Shown: positions 1-8,390, counted from the first letter of the stretch. The stretch is DNA of 64,000 bases from SXVE01 sp036388895 (GCA_036388895.1 DASVQY010000005.1:50218-114217); one strand, 5' to 3'. Numbers and translations are program-made. Notes: generated by a model not told the origin, from the sequence alone.

Positions 1-2
1 TT

Positions 3-1022
3 CTTTTAGGTTCTATACATCATTGTTTAGCACAAAGAGTGCCAATTCTAACCTATGATGATTCTGGCGAACAAATTATAAGCGCATTTTATCTTGATAA
101 CGGAGGGGATTGCGGCGACGTAGAGAAACCAATTACTGCCAAAGTTATAAGTGCTTCTAGCCCCGAAAATGGAATTGACATTAAATTAGGCGGGGCTGGA
201 GTAGCAAATTTCGTAAAGGATTTTGGTGACGTTGTAAAAATAACAGGTTATTGGGAGTTATTTCCCGAACACATAAGAGAGAATCTAAAGACTTATTTGT
301 TGCGAAAAGGAAGCTTGGTAAAAGTGTGGGCTGCGGGTTGTGAAGGCGCAACCGTTGTTTTTCATATCGCTACAGTAACGCAACCAGCCAAACAAGTTGT
401 TGTTCCTTCCGTTGAAGAATCAATCTTACTAATGAATAAAGGCGAAGCTATCGTCCGTATTAAAGAATTAGAGGGACAGATAAAAAATAAGATAAAACAG
501 GTCAAGTTAGATTTTGACCGTGAAATCGCGCCTAATATTTCAACAGGAGAAAAAGGAGAATTTGAAACAACAGTAGAATATCAGGCTCGTCTAACTAAAC
601 TTGCTAGCTTGCGCCAAGCAAATAAGTCTCAGTTTTGGAAAAAAATATATGCTGAAACAAATTCGCTTGTAAATGAATATTTAAAGTTGGTATCTAGTTT
701 TTATGCTTCTCCAGTTAAAGTTCAATTGGGAAAATATGATGCTGACAAGGAAAGATTCGCAGTTCAGACGCCAATACACAACGGTTTCATACAGATTTAT
801 GTTCCAAGACGAATAGCACCTTTAATGAAACAGAAATTCGCTGAGGCAAAAGCCTTTATTGATTTTCAAGTTTATTTTCAAGAAAACGAATGTAAATGGT
901 TTGCTTCGCCAGAAAGATTGCGAGTTATATTTAACAATGAAACATTTTTTGATGTATGGGATGACCCTTACGACGAAGGTTTCGCTGACAAACTTCTTGA
1001 TAAATATTCAACTTGTAACTAA
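3..1022 (+). CDS. Secreted hypothetical protein, 5'-truncated by window edge
   Basis: The frame is open to the left edge. The in-frame GTG at 39 is not a convincing start, because the codons before it encode LLGSIHHCLAQR, which reads like the end of a signal peptide with cleavage after LAQ. The true start therefore lies outside the window. The mature part is about 325 residues with a charged, probably helical middle (roughly residues 140-230, rich in K and E) and a C-terminal part ending in YSTCN. I recognise no catalytic motif or named domain, so the function is unknown. It lies in AT-rich accessory DNA and is followed on the same strand by an A-repeat at 1076. Confidence 0.7.
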   Translation, partial: LLGSIHHCLAQRVPILTYDDSGEQIISAFYLDNGGDCGDVEKPITAKVISASSPENGIDIKLGGAGVANFVKDFGDVVKITGYWELFPEHIRENLKTYLLRKGSLVKVWAAGCEGATVVFHIATVTQPAKQVVVPSVEESILLMNKGEAIVRIKELEGQIKNKIKQVKLDFDREIAPNISTGEKGEFETTVEYQARLTKLASLRQANKSQFWKKIYAETNSLVNEYLKLVSSFYASPVKVQLGKYDADKERFAVQTPIHNGFIQIYVPRRIAPLMKQKFAEAKAFIDFQVYFQENECKWFASPERLRVIFNNETFFDVWDDPYDEGFADKLLDKYSTCN

Positions 1023-1075
1023 AAAGATAATAAAAACAGTTTATCGCTTCGCACCTTCGCTCATTACACGAAGTA

Positions 1076-1122
1076 ATCTAACGATTGAGATGACATGAGC
1101 GAAAACGGCAACCACACAAGCT
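1076..1122 (+). repeat. A-repeat (attC-like element), copy downstream of the first gene
   Basis: It begins ATCTAAC, which fits RYYYAAC, and continues with GACATGAGCG, AAAACGGC and an AAC-rich tail. This aligns with the copies at 54124, 56425, 59283 and the minus-strand copy at 1137. It lies 53 bases after the stop of the preceding plus-strand gene, in the sense direction. Its 3' limit is uncertain. Confidence 0.5.
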
Positions 1123-1136
1123 AAGGGCAGAAGGAC

Positions 1137-1185
1137 AATCTAATAAGAAAGTAGCTGTTTCGCCCTCACGCCCATTGATTTGTTC
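1137..1185 (-). repeat. A-repeat (attC-like element), minus-strand copy
   Basis: Read on the minus strand it starts GAACAAATCAATGG and contains CGTGAGGGCGAAACAGC, then ACTTTCTTATTAGAT. It matches the plus-strand copy at 54124 at nearly every position over about 43 bases. It lies 41 bases downstream of the minus-strand gene that ends at 1227 and meets the plus-strand copy at 1076 tail to tail. Confidence 0.6.
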
Positions 1186-1226
1186 GGCTCGGCTTTATTT
1201 TCAAAATGCCTATGTCAAACCAATGG

Positions 1227-1958
1227 CTAGAACCTGATTCCCAACAAGCCTTGTGTGCTTGCTCCAGTCGCTCTAGCTCCAATCACGAATTTCTTGTAGC
1301 TAAAAGAGGCGATTCCCCCGTAATTGACTGAAAAGGTTCTCGACGGAGGTTCGTCGGCGTAACACGCATAGCCCAAGAACGAAGATGGGCAATCAACGGT
1401 TTTTTCCCGCGCTCCAACTAAGCCTGCGACGTCGAAGCGTACACTGTCGTTTTTGGCAACGTTAACTCCAACGATGCCGTTGAACGAAACGGCTCCCCTT
1501 GTGCTGTATGAACCGTAAGTGCCGTCCAACATAGTACCTTCGTAACTAATATCCGCGCCCCCAATAAGTCTGCTTTTGTTTGAGACGCGGAGGTAACCGA
1601 ACGTAAATGCGAGATTGTTTTCGCTGAAGTCGCCGAAACTCGAGCTAAGATTGTCGAAGTTATTGCCTTTTCTCGAAACCCCGCCGCCGAAGTAGACAAT
1701 GTTTTTTCCGGGTTCAGAGGTTGTTTGTTGTTGGCTGGAGTTGGCAGGGTCACTGTTTTTTGAAGACTCTGCGCTAGGGGAAATTTTGCTTTCGCTGCCT
1801 TCAGGGTTTTTATTGCCTGAGATGGCAGAGTCACTGATTTTTGAAGACTCCACATTGGGAAGAATTTTGTTTTCGCCGCCCTCTTGTGCAAAAGCAGACG
1901 AAGTTGTAACCGCGATGGCGAAAATAAACACCAATCGCATCAGATTGTTTTTAATCAT
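1227..1958 (-). CDS. Secreted protein, possible outer-membrane beta-barrel
   Basis: This is a 243-residue protein with a clear signal peptide (hydrophobic core LVFIFAIAVTTSSAFA, cleavage before QEGG). Residues about 30-85 are low-complexity Ser/Asn/Glu-rich linker with near-repeats of the type ILPxxESSKxSD. The remainder alternates aromatic and small polar residues (for example VNYGGIASFSYKKFVIGAR) and ends LLGIRF. A C-terminal Phe with such alternation is typical of outer-membrane beta-barrels, so that is my inference; no specific family is recognised. It is followed in sense by an A-repeat. Confidence 0.65.
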   Translation of the reverse strand: MIKNNLMRLVFIFAIAVTTSSAFAQEGGENKILPNVESSKISDSAISGNKNPEGSESKISPSAESSKNSDPANSSQQQTTSEPGKNIVYFGGGVSRKGNNFDNLSSSFGDFSENNLAFTFGYLRVSNKSRLIGGADISYEGTMLDGTYGSYSTRGAVSFNGIVGVNVAKNDSVRFDVAGLVGAREKTVDCPSSFLGYACYADEPPSRTFSVNYGGIASFSYKKFVIGARATGASTQGLLGIRF

Positions 1959-2849
1959 TTACGACACTCCAAAAAGATTTGATGAGCTATTAGAAATTGA
2001 TGACTAAAGATTTGTCTACGCAAAAAAAAACACGTTGGAAGAGGTGACTTTAGTGAGAATCAATCCATAACGCCTTGTCAGCATATCTAAAGTCCGTGGT
2101 CTTTGCAAGTAGTATTTTGTTATGGAGTATTTGACACGCCTGTCGTGACCTACCGCCCCAACTTTAGCATGACTTAAACATTACGAAAAACAGTTTATAG
2201 TTGGTCAAGAATCTAACAACCACGAAGAGCCAAACTTTGAATTGTACAGATGTCCACATAATTAATTATAAGTATGCGGGTACAATTCATTTAACAGAAT
2301 TTATTAACAGCTATTCTTAAACTGTTTTCCATAAATATCCCAAACCATAGCCGAATCTTCATAAAACAAAAAACCTCTTTGAATCTGTCTCAAAAAGGGC
2401 AGGCTTTTATTCTCAAGTTTGAATGCTTGACAAAATCTCAAATTTTACACATGCCCCCCCTTCACCCTTTCTTTATAACAGAGGTTTCTGAGCGATGAAG
2501 TTTTCTGAGCCATTTTGCGGCTTATACAAAAAAAAGGCAAATTTTAGACCTGCATTTTGTATAAAACAATTTTGTATAAGAATAGACTCCCCAAAATGCA
2601 GTAAGCTCAATAATTACTATGTTTGATGAAAATTTCGTTGAAATTAAAAACTACTAATACCTTTTGGATGATTTCAGGAAGTATTAACTGGCTTTCGGCG
2701 CTCATCAATAATTTTTTTAAGGATTTTCCGCCTTATGTCATTTTCTGAATTTAGCAATTTCGAAGAATAAAGAGAAGAACGATTAAAAGATTGAAAATAA
2801 TTAGAATATTGAAACAAATAAAATTACTTTTATTAAAACAAATTTTGAG
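1959..2849. other. 890-bp intergenic region, AT-rich and repeat-dense
   Basis: I see no credible gene. Several short repeats lie here: CCATAAC at 2065 and GTTATGG at 2119 form 7-bp inverted ends about 61 bp apart with partly pairing interiors; CTTATACAAAA (2521) pairs with TTTTGTATAAG (2570), with a further TTTTGTATAA at 2555; and TGCATTTTG (2551) pairs with CAAAATGCA (2592). A degenerate E-repeat begins at 2386. Confidence 0.5.
2386..2413 (-). repeat. E-repeat, degenerate copy
   Basis: The left arm TGTCTCAAAAAGGGC is intact but the right arm has decayed to a T-rich stretch. It lies in the gene-free region, not next to a start codon. Confidence 0.4.
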
Positions 2850-3419
2850 TTAGGGAGTTCCATTACTTTGCCGGTATTTATTAGAAGCATAATCATGCAC
2901 GTAAACAATATAACCTGCCTTCGAGCCTCCAACAGAATCAAACCCGCCTATAGATACAGCAAAATCTCTGCAACTAATCATTCTACTTTTGAGAGTTTCT
3001 GTCTCAAATTCATCAGGTTTTTCCTCTTCATCTGCTAAATACTGCAAGTTTAACTTTTCGCGCATATTCTCAATAAACTCGGTTAAATTTCTCCAATTTT
3101 TATCTTGATAAGCCACTGAAAAACTTTTCACGCGATTATTTTCAAACTCTAGTGAGACTACTTCAATGTCAGGAAGATTAGATGGATTATTTATCTTAAC
3201 TTTATTGTCCGTTGGTAGGGAATAGTCCGGAAACAATGCTTTTATTTCTTCACGGCTCATTCTTAACCTTAGTCCCCCAATGGTTGGAGACTGTTCAATA
3301 GTAAGAGAGCATTTTGATTTTCTTGCGTTTTCTTTACCGCAGGAAACAAAAAGAAAAGAAGCGAATAAAATTATTAACAATGATTTAAGTGAATGAGTCA
3401 TATTGCTGTTTCTGTTCAT
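2850..3419 (-). CDS. Putative lipoprotein of unknown function
   Basis: It has a hydrophobic N-terminus followed by a lipobox-like LFVSC-G, so the mature protein is predicted to be lipid-anchored at about Cys27. The 160-residue mature part has a segment IGGLRLRMSREEIKALFP that resembles the beta-hairpin/helix start seen in SmpA/BamE-like small lipoproteins, but similarity is too weak to assign. The ATG at 3419 is preceded by an AAGG box; an internal ATG at 3401 is the alternative start. It is isolated from its neighbours by long spacers. Confidence 0.7.
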   Translation of the reverse strand: MNRNSNMTHSLKSLLIILFASFLFVSCGKENARKSKCSLTIEQSPTIGGLRLRMSREEIKALFPDYSLPTDNKVKINNPSNLPDIEVVSLEFENNRVKSFSVAYQDKNWRNLTEFIENMREKLNLQYLADEEEKPDEFETETLKSRMISCRDFAVSIGGFDSVGGSKAGYIVYVHDYASNKYRQSNGTP

Positions 3420-3625
3420 ATAACCTTGTCATAGACACATCAACGGTTTAATTTATTAGTTGTTATTTATGCTGCTAAATAACTTCTCGAATAAAGATGA
3501 GAAGTGCCGCTAAGTTTTTTCAAAGACTTAGGGCGAATCATTTTCACAGAATAACTTTACAGCCAAATGGCTGGAAAATCAAAAAATTAAGCTTAAGTTG
3601 TTTTCATTTAGGAGGTAAGTCCTAA

Positions 3626-3877
3626 ATGGGAACAAAATCACGTCCGAAGCCTGAAAAACTAGCAGCCAAATTACTAAAAATCAGAAACAATGCTGGACTC
3701 TCGCAGGATGATTTTATAGATAGACTTGGGTTACGGGGAATTTTGGTTAGCGCCTCAATATCACAGTATGAACGAGGCGTAAGAGAGCCTTCGTATTTAG
3801 TGCTTCTCAAATATGCCAGATTCGCGGGTGTTAGCACTGATGTTTTGATTGATGATGATTTAGATTTACCTACATAA
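3626..3877 (+). CDS. XRE-family helix-turn-helix regulator
   Basis: This 83-residue protein is essentially one Cro/C1-type HTH domain: LAAKLLKIRNNAGLSQDDFIDRLG (helices 1-2) followed by SISQYERGVREPSYLVLLKYARFAGVSTDVLIDDD (recognition helix and helices 4-5). A strong AGGAGG ribosome site at 3611 precedes the ATG by normal spacing. It converges on the Argonaute operon and its stop is 28 bp from that operon's end. It may regulate the island; there is no direct evidence that it controls the Argonaute genes. Confidence 0.88.
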   Translation: MGTKSRPKPEKLAAKLLKIRNNAGLSQDDFIDRLGLRGILVSASISQYERGVREPSYLVLLKYARFAGVSTDVLIDDDLDLPT

Positions 3878-3904
3878 TTACAAAATAAATCCCTAGGTGC
3901 GACA

Positions 3905-5353
3905 TTACATATAAAAGCTATAACGAATCTCAGGTTTTTCGTGTTCTTCTAAATACTTCATTATCGCGCCTACACTTCTTGAACAATCAATTGTAATAGG
4001 CATCTTCCCGTCAAATTGGGTGTTGTTCCAATTCATTTTTGTAAGCGATAGAACTTCTTCGCATATTTGCCGGGCAGAGGAATTCAATTCTTCAATCCTT
4101 AATTCGATTGGTTGAGGAATATACATTCCTGCATAAGTTTGATAATAGGAAACCGCGCTTTTTGAGTAAAGTAGATGTTGACTCTCGGTTAACTCTAAGC
4201 AAGTTCCCCGCAAAGGTGGATAATTTCCAATTCTAAAAAGCCTTAAATCACTTTCAAAGATAGAAACAAAGTCGAAGGTGGAAATTTCTTTATCTTCAAC
4301 GGCTTTTATAAATCCATCCTTTTCTTGTTCAGTATATTTTGAACTTTTATGTATTACAACTCTTTTTGGACTAACGCCTTCTGCAAATTTGTAAGCCTCT
4401 ATTGCATTTAACAGAAGTTCGTATGATTGTTGTTCTGATAGATGCGGTTGTTTATCGCCTTTTTTATCAATCTGAACAGGACTGCCACGCAAAATAACAC
4501 CTTTGCCCTGTTCATCAAAAATTTGAGCAAGACTCGTTTGTAAAGTCGTTTTATCGAGACTTCGATAAAAGCTGATTCCAACGTAGCAAGTTAAATCATT
4601 ACTTTCTTTGATAGCTGCTTTCCAAGCTACGCCACCAGCTTTGTAATAAACTGCTGTGCAAAAATTCCACGCTCTTGTTGCCAAATCTTGCAAGTCAGAT
4701 TTTGATTTTTCTTTAGGCGGTGCGGTAGATAAAGTTCTCTCAAGAACAATCTGTATCGGTATTTTATACTTCATTGACTTGGCTTTTAGATAATGATGAA
4801 AATTAGTGCCAAGTTCTTCCTTCTTTTGGTGTTTGTCTGATTCTTCCGTTTTTTCCAATTTCAAAACTTTAGAAAATAATTTTTCTGGAATAAGGCAAAT
4901 TATTACTTTAGGAGTTTTATTCTGCGTTAGAAATTCAATATGTTGAAGATATGTTTCGGCTATCTCTTCAATACACTTCTGATGTCCCTTAGTTTTAACG
5001 TCTTTTATAACTTTGTTAATTTCCGTATCATTGATTTGTCTAAAATACTGCGGACTATAAACCATTTTAGCCTTGAATCCTACATATTCATTAAAACCAC
5101 AGAATGAGGTAAATAGATTCGATTGTTTGCTTGGCTTTGCATCAATAAAATCAGCACAAAGTTTTAGCCACTCTTCAAATTGCTCAAAATTTTGTTGAGT
5201 TCCGATAATGCCCAGAACTATGTCCTTCGGCTTAGTATCAATAAGCGAAGGTTGACTATCATACGTTTCAAAATTGGCAATTCCGAAACGAGGACAAGGA
5301 TGGCTATCGTTAGCAAATTTAAGTAACGGTTCTTCAAAAAAGTTTGTTTTCAT
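3905..5353 (-). CDS. Short prokaryotic Argonaute (MID-PIWI), SPARDA-type
   Basis: This is about 482 residues, the usual length for short pAgos that lack N and PAZ domains. The C-terminal half carries the characteristic PIWI pattern: YVGISFYRS, then LAQIFDEQGKGVILRG, RVVIHKSS, RLFRIGNYPPLRGT, GMYIPQPIELRIEE and finally TKMNWNNTQFDGKMPIT. The position of the first catalytic Asp is occupied by Ile-Ser (VGISF), as expected for catalytically inactive short pAgos that only bind guide and target. The N-terminal half should be the MID domain that anchors the guide 5' end. The ATG at 5353 overlaps the upstream effector stop by 20 bp, indicating translational coupling; a GTG at 5365 is possible. Known family role: guide-directed recognition of invader nucleic acid that activates the APAZ-linked effector. 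Confidence 0.9.
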   Translation of the reverse strand: MKTNFFEEPLLKFANDSHPCPRFGIANFETYDSQPSLIDTKPKDIVLGIIGTQQNFEQFEEWLKLCADFIDAKPSKQSNLFTSFCGFNEYVGFKAKMVYSPQYFRQINDTEINKVIKDVKTKGHQKCIEEIAETYLQHIEFLTQNKTPKVIICLIPEKLFSKVLKLEKTEESDKHQKKEELGTNFHHYLKAKSMKYKIPIQIVLERTLSTAPPKEKSKSDLQDLATRAWNFCTAVYYKAGGVAWKAAIKESNDLTCYVGISFYRSLDKTTLQTSLAQIFDEQGKGVILRGSPVQIDKKGDKQPHLSEQQSYELLLNAIEAYKFAEGVSPKRVVIHKSSKYTEQEKDGFIKAVEDKEISTFDFVSIFESDLRLFRIGNYPPLRGTCLELTESQHLLYSKSAVSYYQTYAGMYIPQPIELRIEELNSSARQICEEVLSLTKMNWNNTQFDGKMPITIDCSRSVGAIMKYLEEHEKPEIRYSFYM

Positions 5354-6773
5354 CTTGCAACTCACTTGGTTCTTCGGAATCTTTCAGAACATTTATTTCA
5401 TCCGCTTCTTCGGTTTGTAACCACTGAACCTCATCAATAACTTTGTCAGTTTGAGTTTTTTCGAGCCCGTTAAATGAGAGAAACGGATATTCAGGAATAA
5501 ACAAATCTCGATGAGATAACTCATAAGCAATAAATCGCAGATGATTATAAACGGATTTATTTCTTTCCATTCTTTTCAATGCTTTGACTCGCTTATGAGA
5601 AACTTGGCTTTTTTGCTTCCCGTTTATGGAAACTGTCCAAGTCGGATTGATACACAAAAACCAATCATCATCAAAATCTTTTATGTCAATTGAAAAAGCA
5701 AAATGTTGGCAGTAATACACATTGAACTTTTCGTAGTAATTAGCCTTAAAAATGGTTCTTGTTGCTTTTTTATCGCCTTTCCATCCCTGTTGAATTTCGA
5801 GTTTGTCTTTGAGTATAAGCGGTGCAATGACTCTGAAAATTTCTTCGTCGTATTGCCATTCATAGCCAATTTTGTAAAGCATTTGTTGTAAGCAAAATTT
5901 GATTAGAGATTTGAAAACTCTGTTGTAATCTTCATTAACAGAGTAAAGTTCCTGCGGAGTTAATTCGTCAATAGGATTTTCAACAATTTTTGATAGCGGC
6001 AAATCTCCATTGTTCAAATCGTGAAAAGTGATGATTTTTTTGTTATGAATTGCCCAATCTGAACTAAAGTTCAACCCTTGTTGATGCAAAGCACTTCGGG
6101 CTACTTCTCTGGCAGATGCCTTATAGCCTACCGGCTTATTTGTATTCCAAGAATTTTCGATGATTTTATCTCTATCATAATTTATAGGGGCAATGTAAAT
6201 TTTATTTGTGGGAAAAGTTATCTTCAAAAGATTTGTAACAAGAGTTTCCGTTCCTTTTGCTACCTCTTTGATTGTTGGATTTTCGTCGTTGTAAAGCCGT
6301 GAAAACTTTTCTAAAAAGTCTTTGTTGTTCTCATCAATTAAATCTGAGTTTTTGTTAAATTGAATAGGAACAGATTTAGTCCCGATGTTTCTTATGTCAA
6401 TGTTTTCAATCTTTTTCGCGTAAAGTTTTTCTTGCTTATCTCGATTGTCATAAATCACAAGCAAAACGTCATTTGGTAATTTTTGCCAGTATTCAACGTG
6501 AGATTTTTCAGCGTAAAAGGTGAAGGTGCTGTTGTTAGGATTTTCGTTTTTTATGTAGCTGTTATCTTTTTCAGTTGATTTGAGTTGAATTTTAATCAAT
6601 TCTGATAAAGGCTTGCCTTGTTCGTCAAAAAGCTCAACTTCACCATCAATTCCTATATCATCATTGGGAGTAGGCTTCCATGAAATTTGAGGCTCGTGAT
6701 TAGCACAATAGCTTTGAAAACGTGCGGTTCCTTTGTTATCTGTAATTCGCGTTTGTGAATGAACTTTAGACAT
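5334..6773 (-). CDS. DUF4365 (DREN) nuclease-APAZ effector of short Argonaute
   Basis: This 479-residue protein is encoded directly upstream of the short Argonaute with overlapping ends. The first ~150 residues fit DUF4365, a PD-(D/E)xK-type nuclease fold: TARFQSYCANH, then DDIGIDGEVEL with the acidic residues, then LIKIQLKST carrying the QxK lysine, and YWQKLPNDVLLVIYD. The remaining ~330 residues should be the APAZ region that docks to MID-PIWI. This nuclease-APAZ plus short pAgo pairing is the architecture called SPARDA, in which target recognition unleashes collateral DNase/RNase activity and aborts infection. The DUF4365 motif is seen directly; the APAZ assignment rests on gene context and length. 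Confidence 0.85.
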   Translation of the reverse strand: MSKVHSQTRITDNKGTARFQSYCANHEPQISWKPTPNDDIGIDGEVELFDEQGKPLSELIKIQLKSTEKDNSYIKNENPNNSTFTFYAEKSHVEYWQKLPNDVLLVIYDNRDKQEKLYAKKIENIDIRNIGTKSVPIQFNKNSDLIDENNKDFLEKFSRLYNDENPTIKEVAKGTETLVTNLLKITFPTNKIYIAPINYDRDKIIENSWNTNKPVGYKASAREVARSALHQQGLNFSSDWAIHNKKIITFHDLNNGDLPLSKIVENPIDELTPQELYSVNEDYNRVFKSLIKFCLQQMLYKIGYEWQYDEEIFRVIAPLILKDKLEIQQGWKGDKKATRTIFKANYYEKFNVYYCQHFAFSIDIKDFDDDWFLCINPTWTVSINGKQKSQVSHKRVKALKRMERNKSVYNHLRFIAYELSHRDLFIPEYPFLSFNGLEKTQTDKVIDEVQWLQTEEADEINVLKDSEEPSELQDENKLF

Positions 6774-6781
6774 ATCAACAT

Positions 6782-6825
6782 TATTTTGCGCTAAATCAAA
6801 TTTGTGTCAAGAGTAAATCAAATTT
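6782..6825 (-). promoter_or_regulatory. Predicted promoter with 22-bp-spaced direct repeats upstream of the Argonaute operon
   Basis: On the minus strand a perfect TTGACA (6805-6810) is followed after 17-19 bp by an A/T-rich -10 (AAAATA or AATAAT). The predicted start of transcription falls within a few bases of the ATG at 6773, so the message may be leaderless. The 12-mer AAATTTGATTTA occurs twice, at 6814-6825 and 6792-6803, exactly 22 bp (two helical turns) apart with the -35 box between them, suggesting an operator. Confidence 0.5.
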
Positions 6826-6913
6826 TCGCAGATGGCTTATAAAAATTGCAGGATGGGAACTTGGAAAACCTAAAATATGAAAGATTAGGCGAAATATGGA
6901 GCTTTTGTTAAAA

Positions 6914-7155
6914 TTACCCCCGATTTCGTTGGTTACAGTCGGTTTCAATGGTGGTGCTTTCTGCCCGATACTTGCTTACTGACCTTCCTCGAATTTTCCT
7001 TCCGATTATTTCAACGGACTCTATTGTAAGTTTAATGGATTTTGGAAGGGACAAAATACCGCTTTCACAATGATAAACAGTATTCATCTTCACGCCCAAA
7101 ATATCGGCAAGTTTAGTTTACGCTAATCCTAGATTATCTTTTTGTTCAAATTGTT
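6914..7155 (-). pseudogene. Possible decayed HTH regulator
   Basis: The open frame 6914-7099 (61 aa) continues upstream in the same frame through an in-frame TAA at 7118 to give NLGLA-stop-TKLADILGVKMNTVYHCESG. The segment TKLADILGVKMNTVYHCESG looks like helices 2-3 of an XRE/HTH domain. The rest lacks recognisable features. This could be a remnant of a DNA-binding gene; the evidence is short. Confidence 0.3.
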
Positions 7156-7186
7156 CATTCAGTTCATACCTTGAACAATTTGAACA
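7143..7186. repeat. Inverted pair of a 15-bp element (TGAACAATTTGAACA)
   Basis: TGTTCAAATTGTTCA at 7143-7157 is the exact reverse complement of TGAACAATTTGAACA at 7172-7186. The same 15-mer recurs exactly at 9861-9875. Each 15-mer itself contains two TGAACA half-sites 9 bp apart. It may be a regulator-binding site. Confidence 0.5.
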
Positions 7187-7221
7187 TCTTGAACAACCAA
7201 AAAACGTGTCTCAAAACGATG

Positions 7222-7253
7222 TGTCATAATTCAAACAGGGAACGTTTATGACA
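7222..7253 (-). repeat. E-repeat variant
   Basis: The arms are TGTCATAA and TTATGACA with a CAAACAGGGAACG-type centre; in gene sense it contains AACGTTCCCTGTTTGA. It is downstream of the minus-strand gene that ends at 7372. Confidence 0.5.
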
Positions 7254-7343
7254 TTTTAGTTATGACATGACTTATGACACAAAGTAGTCTCAGATACCTG
7301 TGTTTTATTGGGTTATAAAATATAAATATATTCACGAAAAGAC

Positions 7344-7370
7344 GGGTCAAAAAGGGGGGATTTTGACACT
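7344..7370 (-). repeat. E-repeat
   Basis: In gene sense it reads AGTGTCAAAATCC then CCCCTTTTTGACCC. It starts immediately after the stop codon of the gene 7372-7890. Confidence 0.55.
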
Positions 7371-7371
7371 A

Positions 7372-7890
7372 CTAAGGATTATGTTTTTTTATTCCGTTAT
7401 TCTTCAATATGTAACAAGGTAGCTTCGTATTTTCAGGGATATTTTCTAATCCATCTACATCTTTCAATCGATTAATAAGAAGTTCTTCCTTATTATCAAT
7501 CGAGTAACTTTTTGAATATTTCGATTCTTTTAATGTGCTATCGCAACTCGCATCTCTTGCTATATTCAATTTCCATTTTTGGTTTTTATCTGAAAGTAAT
7601 TCAGATAAATAAGCGGCTTCTGTGCTGAAATATTCGTAAACGATTTTTATATGTCTTGCTTTTTCTTTTCCCTTTAATAAGTTATCTATCCGAAGAATTA
7701 AAAGTTGACTTTGCGGAGCATAAGTAATATTGCTAAGGGCTGCCAGACTATCGAATCCAACTACCTTACCCACTATTTTGATGTTTTTCTTTTTAACATC
7801 AGGAATAGGTTCCGCAACTTGAGCAATAGCAAAACTTGAACAAAACACTAAAGTTGCGAGCGAAAAAATACTGCCTTTTGTCTTATTCAT
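7372..7890 (-). CDS. Secreted hypothetical protein
   Basis: This 172-residue protein has a typical signal peptide (GSIFSLATLVFCSSFAIA-Q). The mature domain begins IKIVGKVVGFDSLAAL and contains LLILRIDNLLKGKEKARHIKIVYEY, the look of a small beta-rich domain, and has two Cys (DASCDST and LPCYIL) that could form a disulfide. No family is recognised. It is the last of five co-oriented minus-strand genes separated by E-repeats, with a 78-bp spacer upstream. Confidence 0.65.
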   Translation of the reverse strand: MNKTKGSIFSLATLVFCSSFAIAQVAEPIPDVKKKNIKIVGKVVGFDSLAALSNITYAPQSQLLILRIDNLLKGKEKARHIKIVYEYFSTEAAYLSELLSDKNQKWKLNIARDASCDSTLKESKYSKSYSIDNKEELLINRLKDVDGLENIPENTKLPCYILKNNGIKKHNP

Positions 7891-7943
7891 AGCTGTTAAA
7901 TTAAAACAATTCTCAAAATGCGTTGTTTATGACCCGTTTGATT

Positions 7944-7969
7944 GTTGCAAAAAGGGTCGTTTTTGAGAT
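7944..7969 (-). repeat. E-repeat
   Basis: In gene sense it reads ATCTCAAAAACGACCC then TTTTTGCAAC. Its first base is the last base of the preceding gene's TAA stop codon, and it lies about 55 bp upstream of the next start. Confidence 0.6.
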
Positions 7970-8382
7970 TATTGATTACCTCGCCAAACATAACTAAAAC
8001 CGTAATTCCAATCCTTATCTTTCCCTACTCTATGTTCAATAAAGAGAGTTATATCATTTTTTCTAAATGCCAATTTGTTTTCATCCTGAATTTGCGTCCA
8101 TCCGATTTTAGTTAAGTTATAAACATAAAATTCCTGAACATTTTCAAAATCTCTGCCTGAGTGAAAGTATTGGTAAAGCCCAGCGTCCATATGTCTTGAA
8201 CTTTCTCTCTCCTCTATCTTAATTAAATCTGGATGAATCGGAATGCCTTCGGAGATAAGCCGAATTTCATTTAATTTTGTGTCTTGTGCATTTGGTGAAG
8301 TTTCTTTCAGGTAGTGAAATGCCGCTAAAAATCCTATTACGAAAAGAATTGGTAAAAGTAGTTTTGAGGCTTTTTTTATCAT
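7969..8382 (-). CDS. Membrane-anchored hypothetical protein
   Basis: I place the start at the ATG at 8382 (MIKKASKLLLPIL) instead of the longer frame from 8433, because residues 5-16 of the longer version (VSKTPLFETES) are just translation of the E-repeat. The 137-residue product has an N-terminal hydrophobic anchor (LLLPILFVIGFLAAFHYL) and a soluble domain with the pattern YQYFHSGRDFENVQEFYVYNLTKIGW, as in domains that describe a residue-by-residue difference 'SxxDxxxVxxFYxxxLxxxGW'. That pattern occurs in secreted proteins of unknown role. Function unknown. Confidence 0.65.
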   Translation of the reverse strand: MIKKASKLLLPILFVIGFLAAFHYLKETSPNAQDTKLNEIRLISEGIPIHPDLIKIEERESSRHMDAGLYQYFHSGRDFENVQEFYVYNLTKIGWTQIQDENKLAFRKNDITLFIEHRVGKDKDWNYGFSYVWRGNQ

Positions 8383-8390
8383 TTGACTTT

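Noticed and set aside
859..1098. A 79-residue frame overlapping the first gene
   Set aside because: It is out of frame within a well-supported gene and lacks a start signal.
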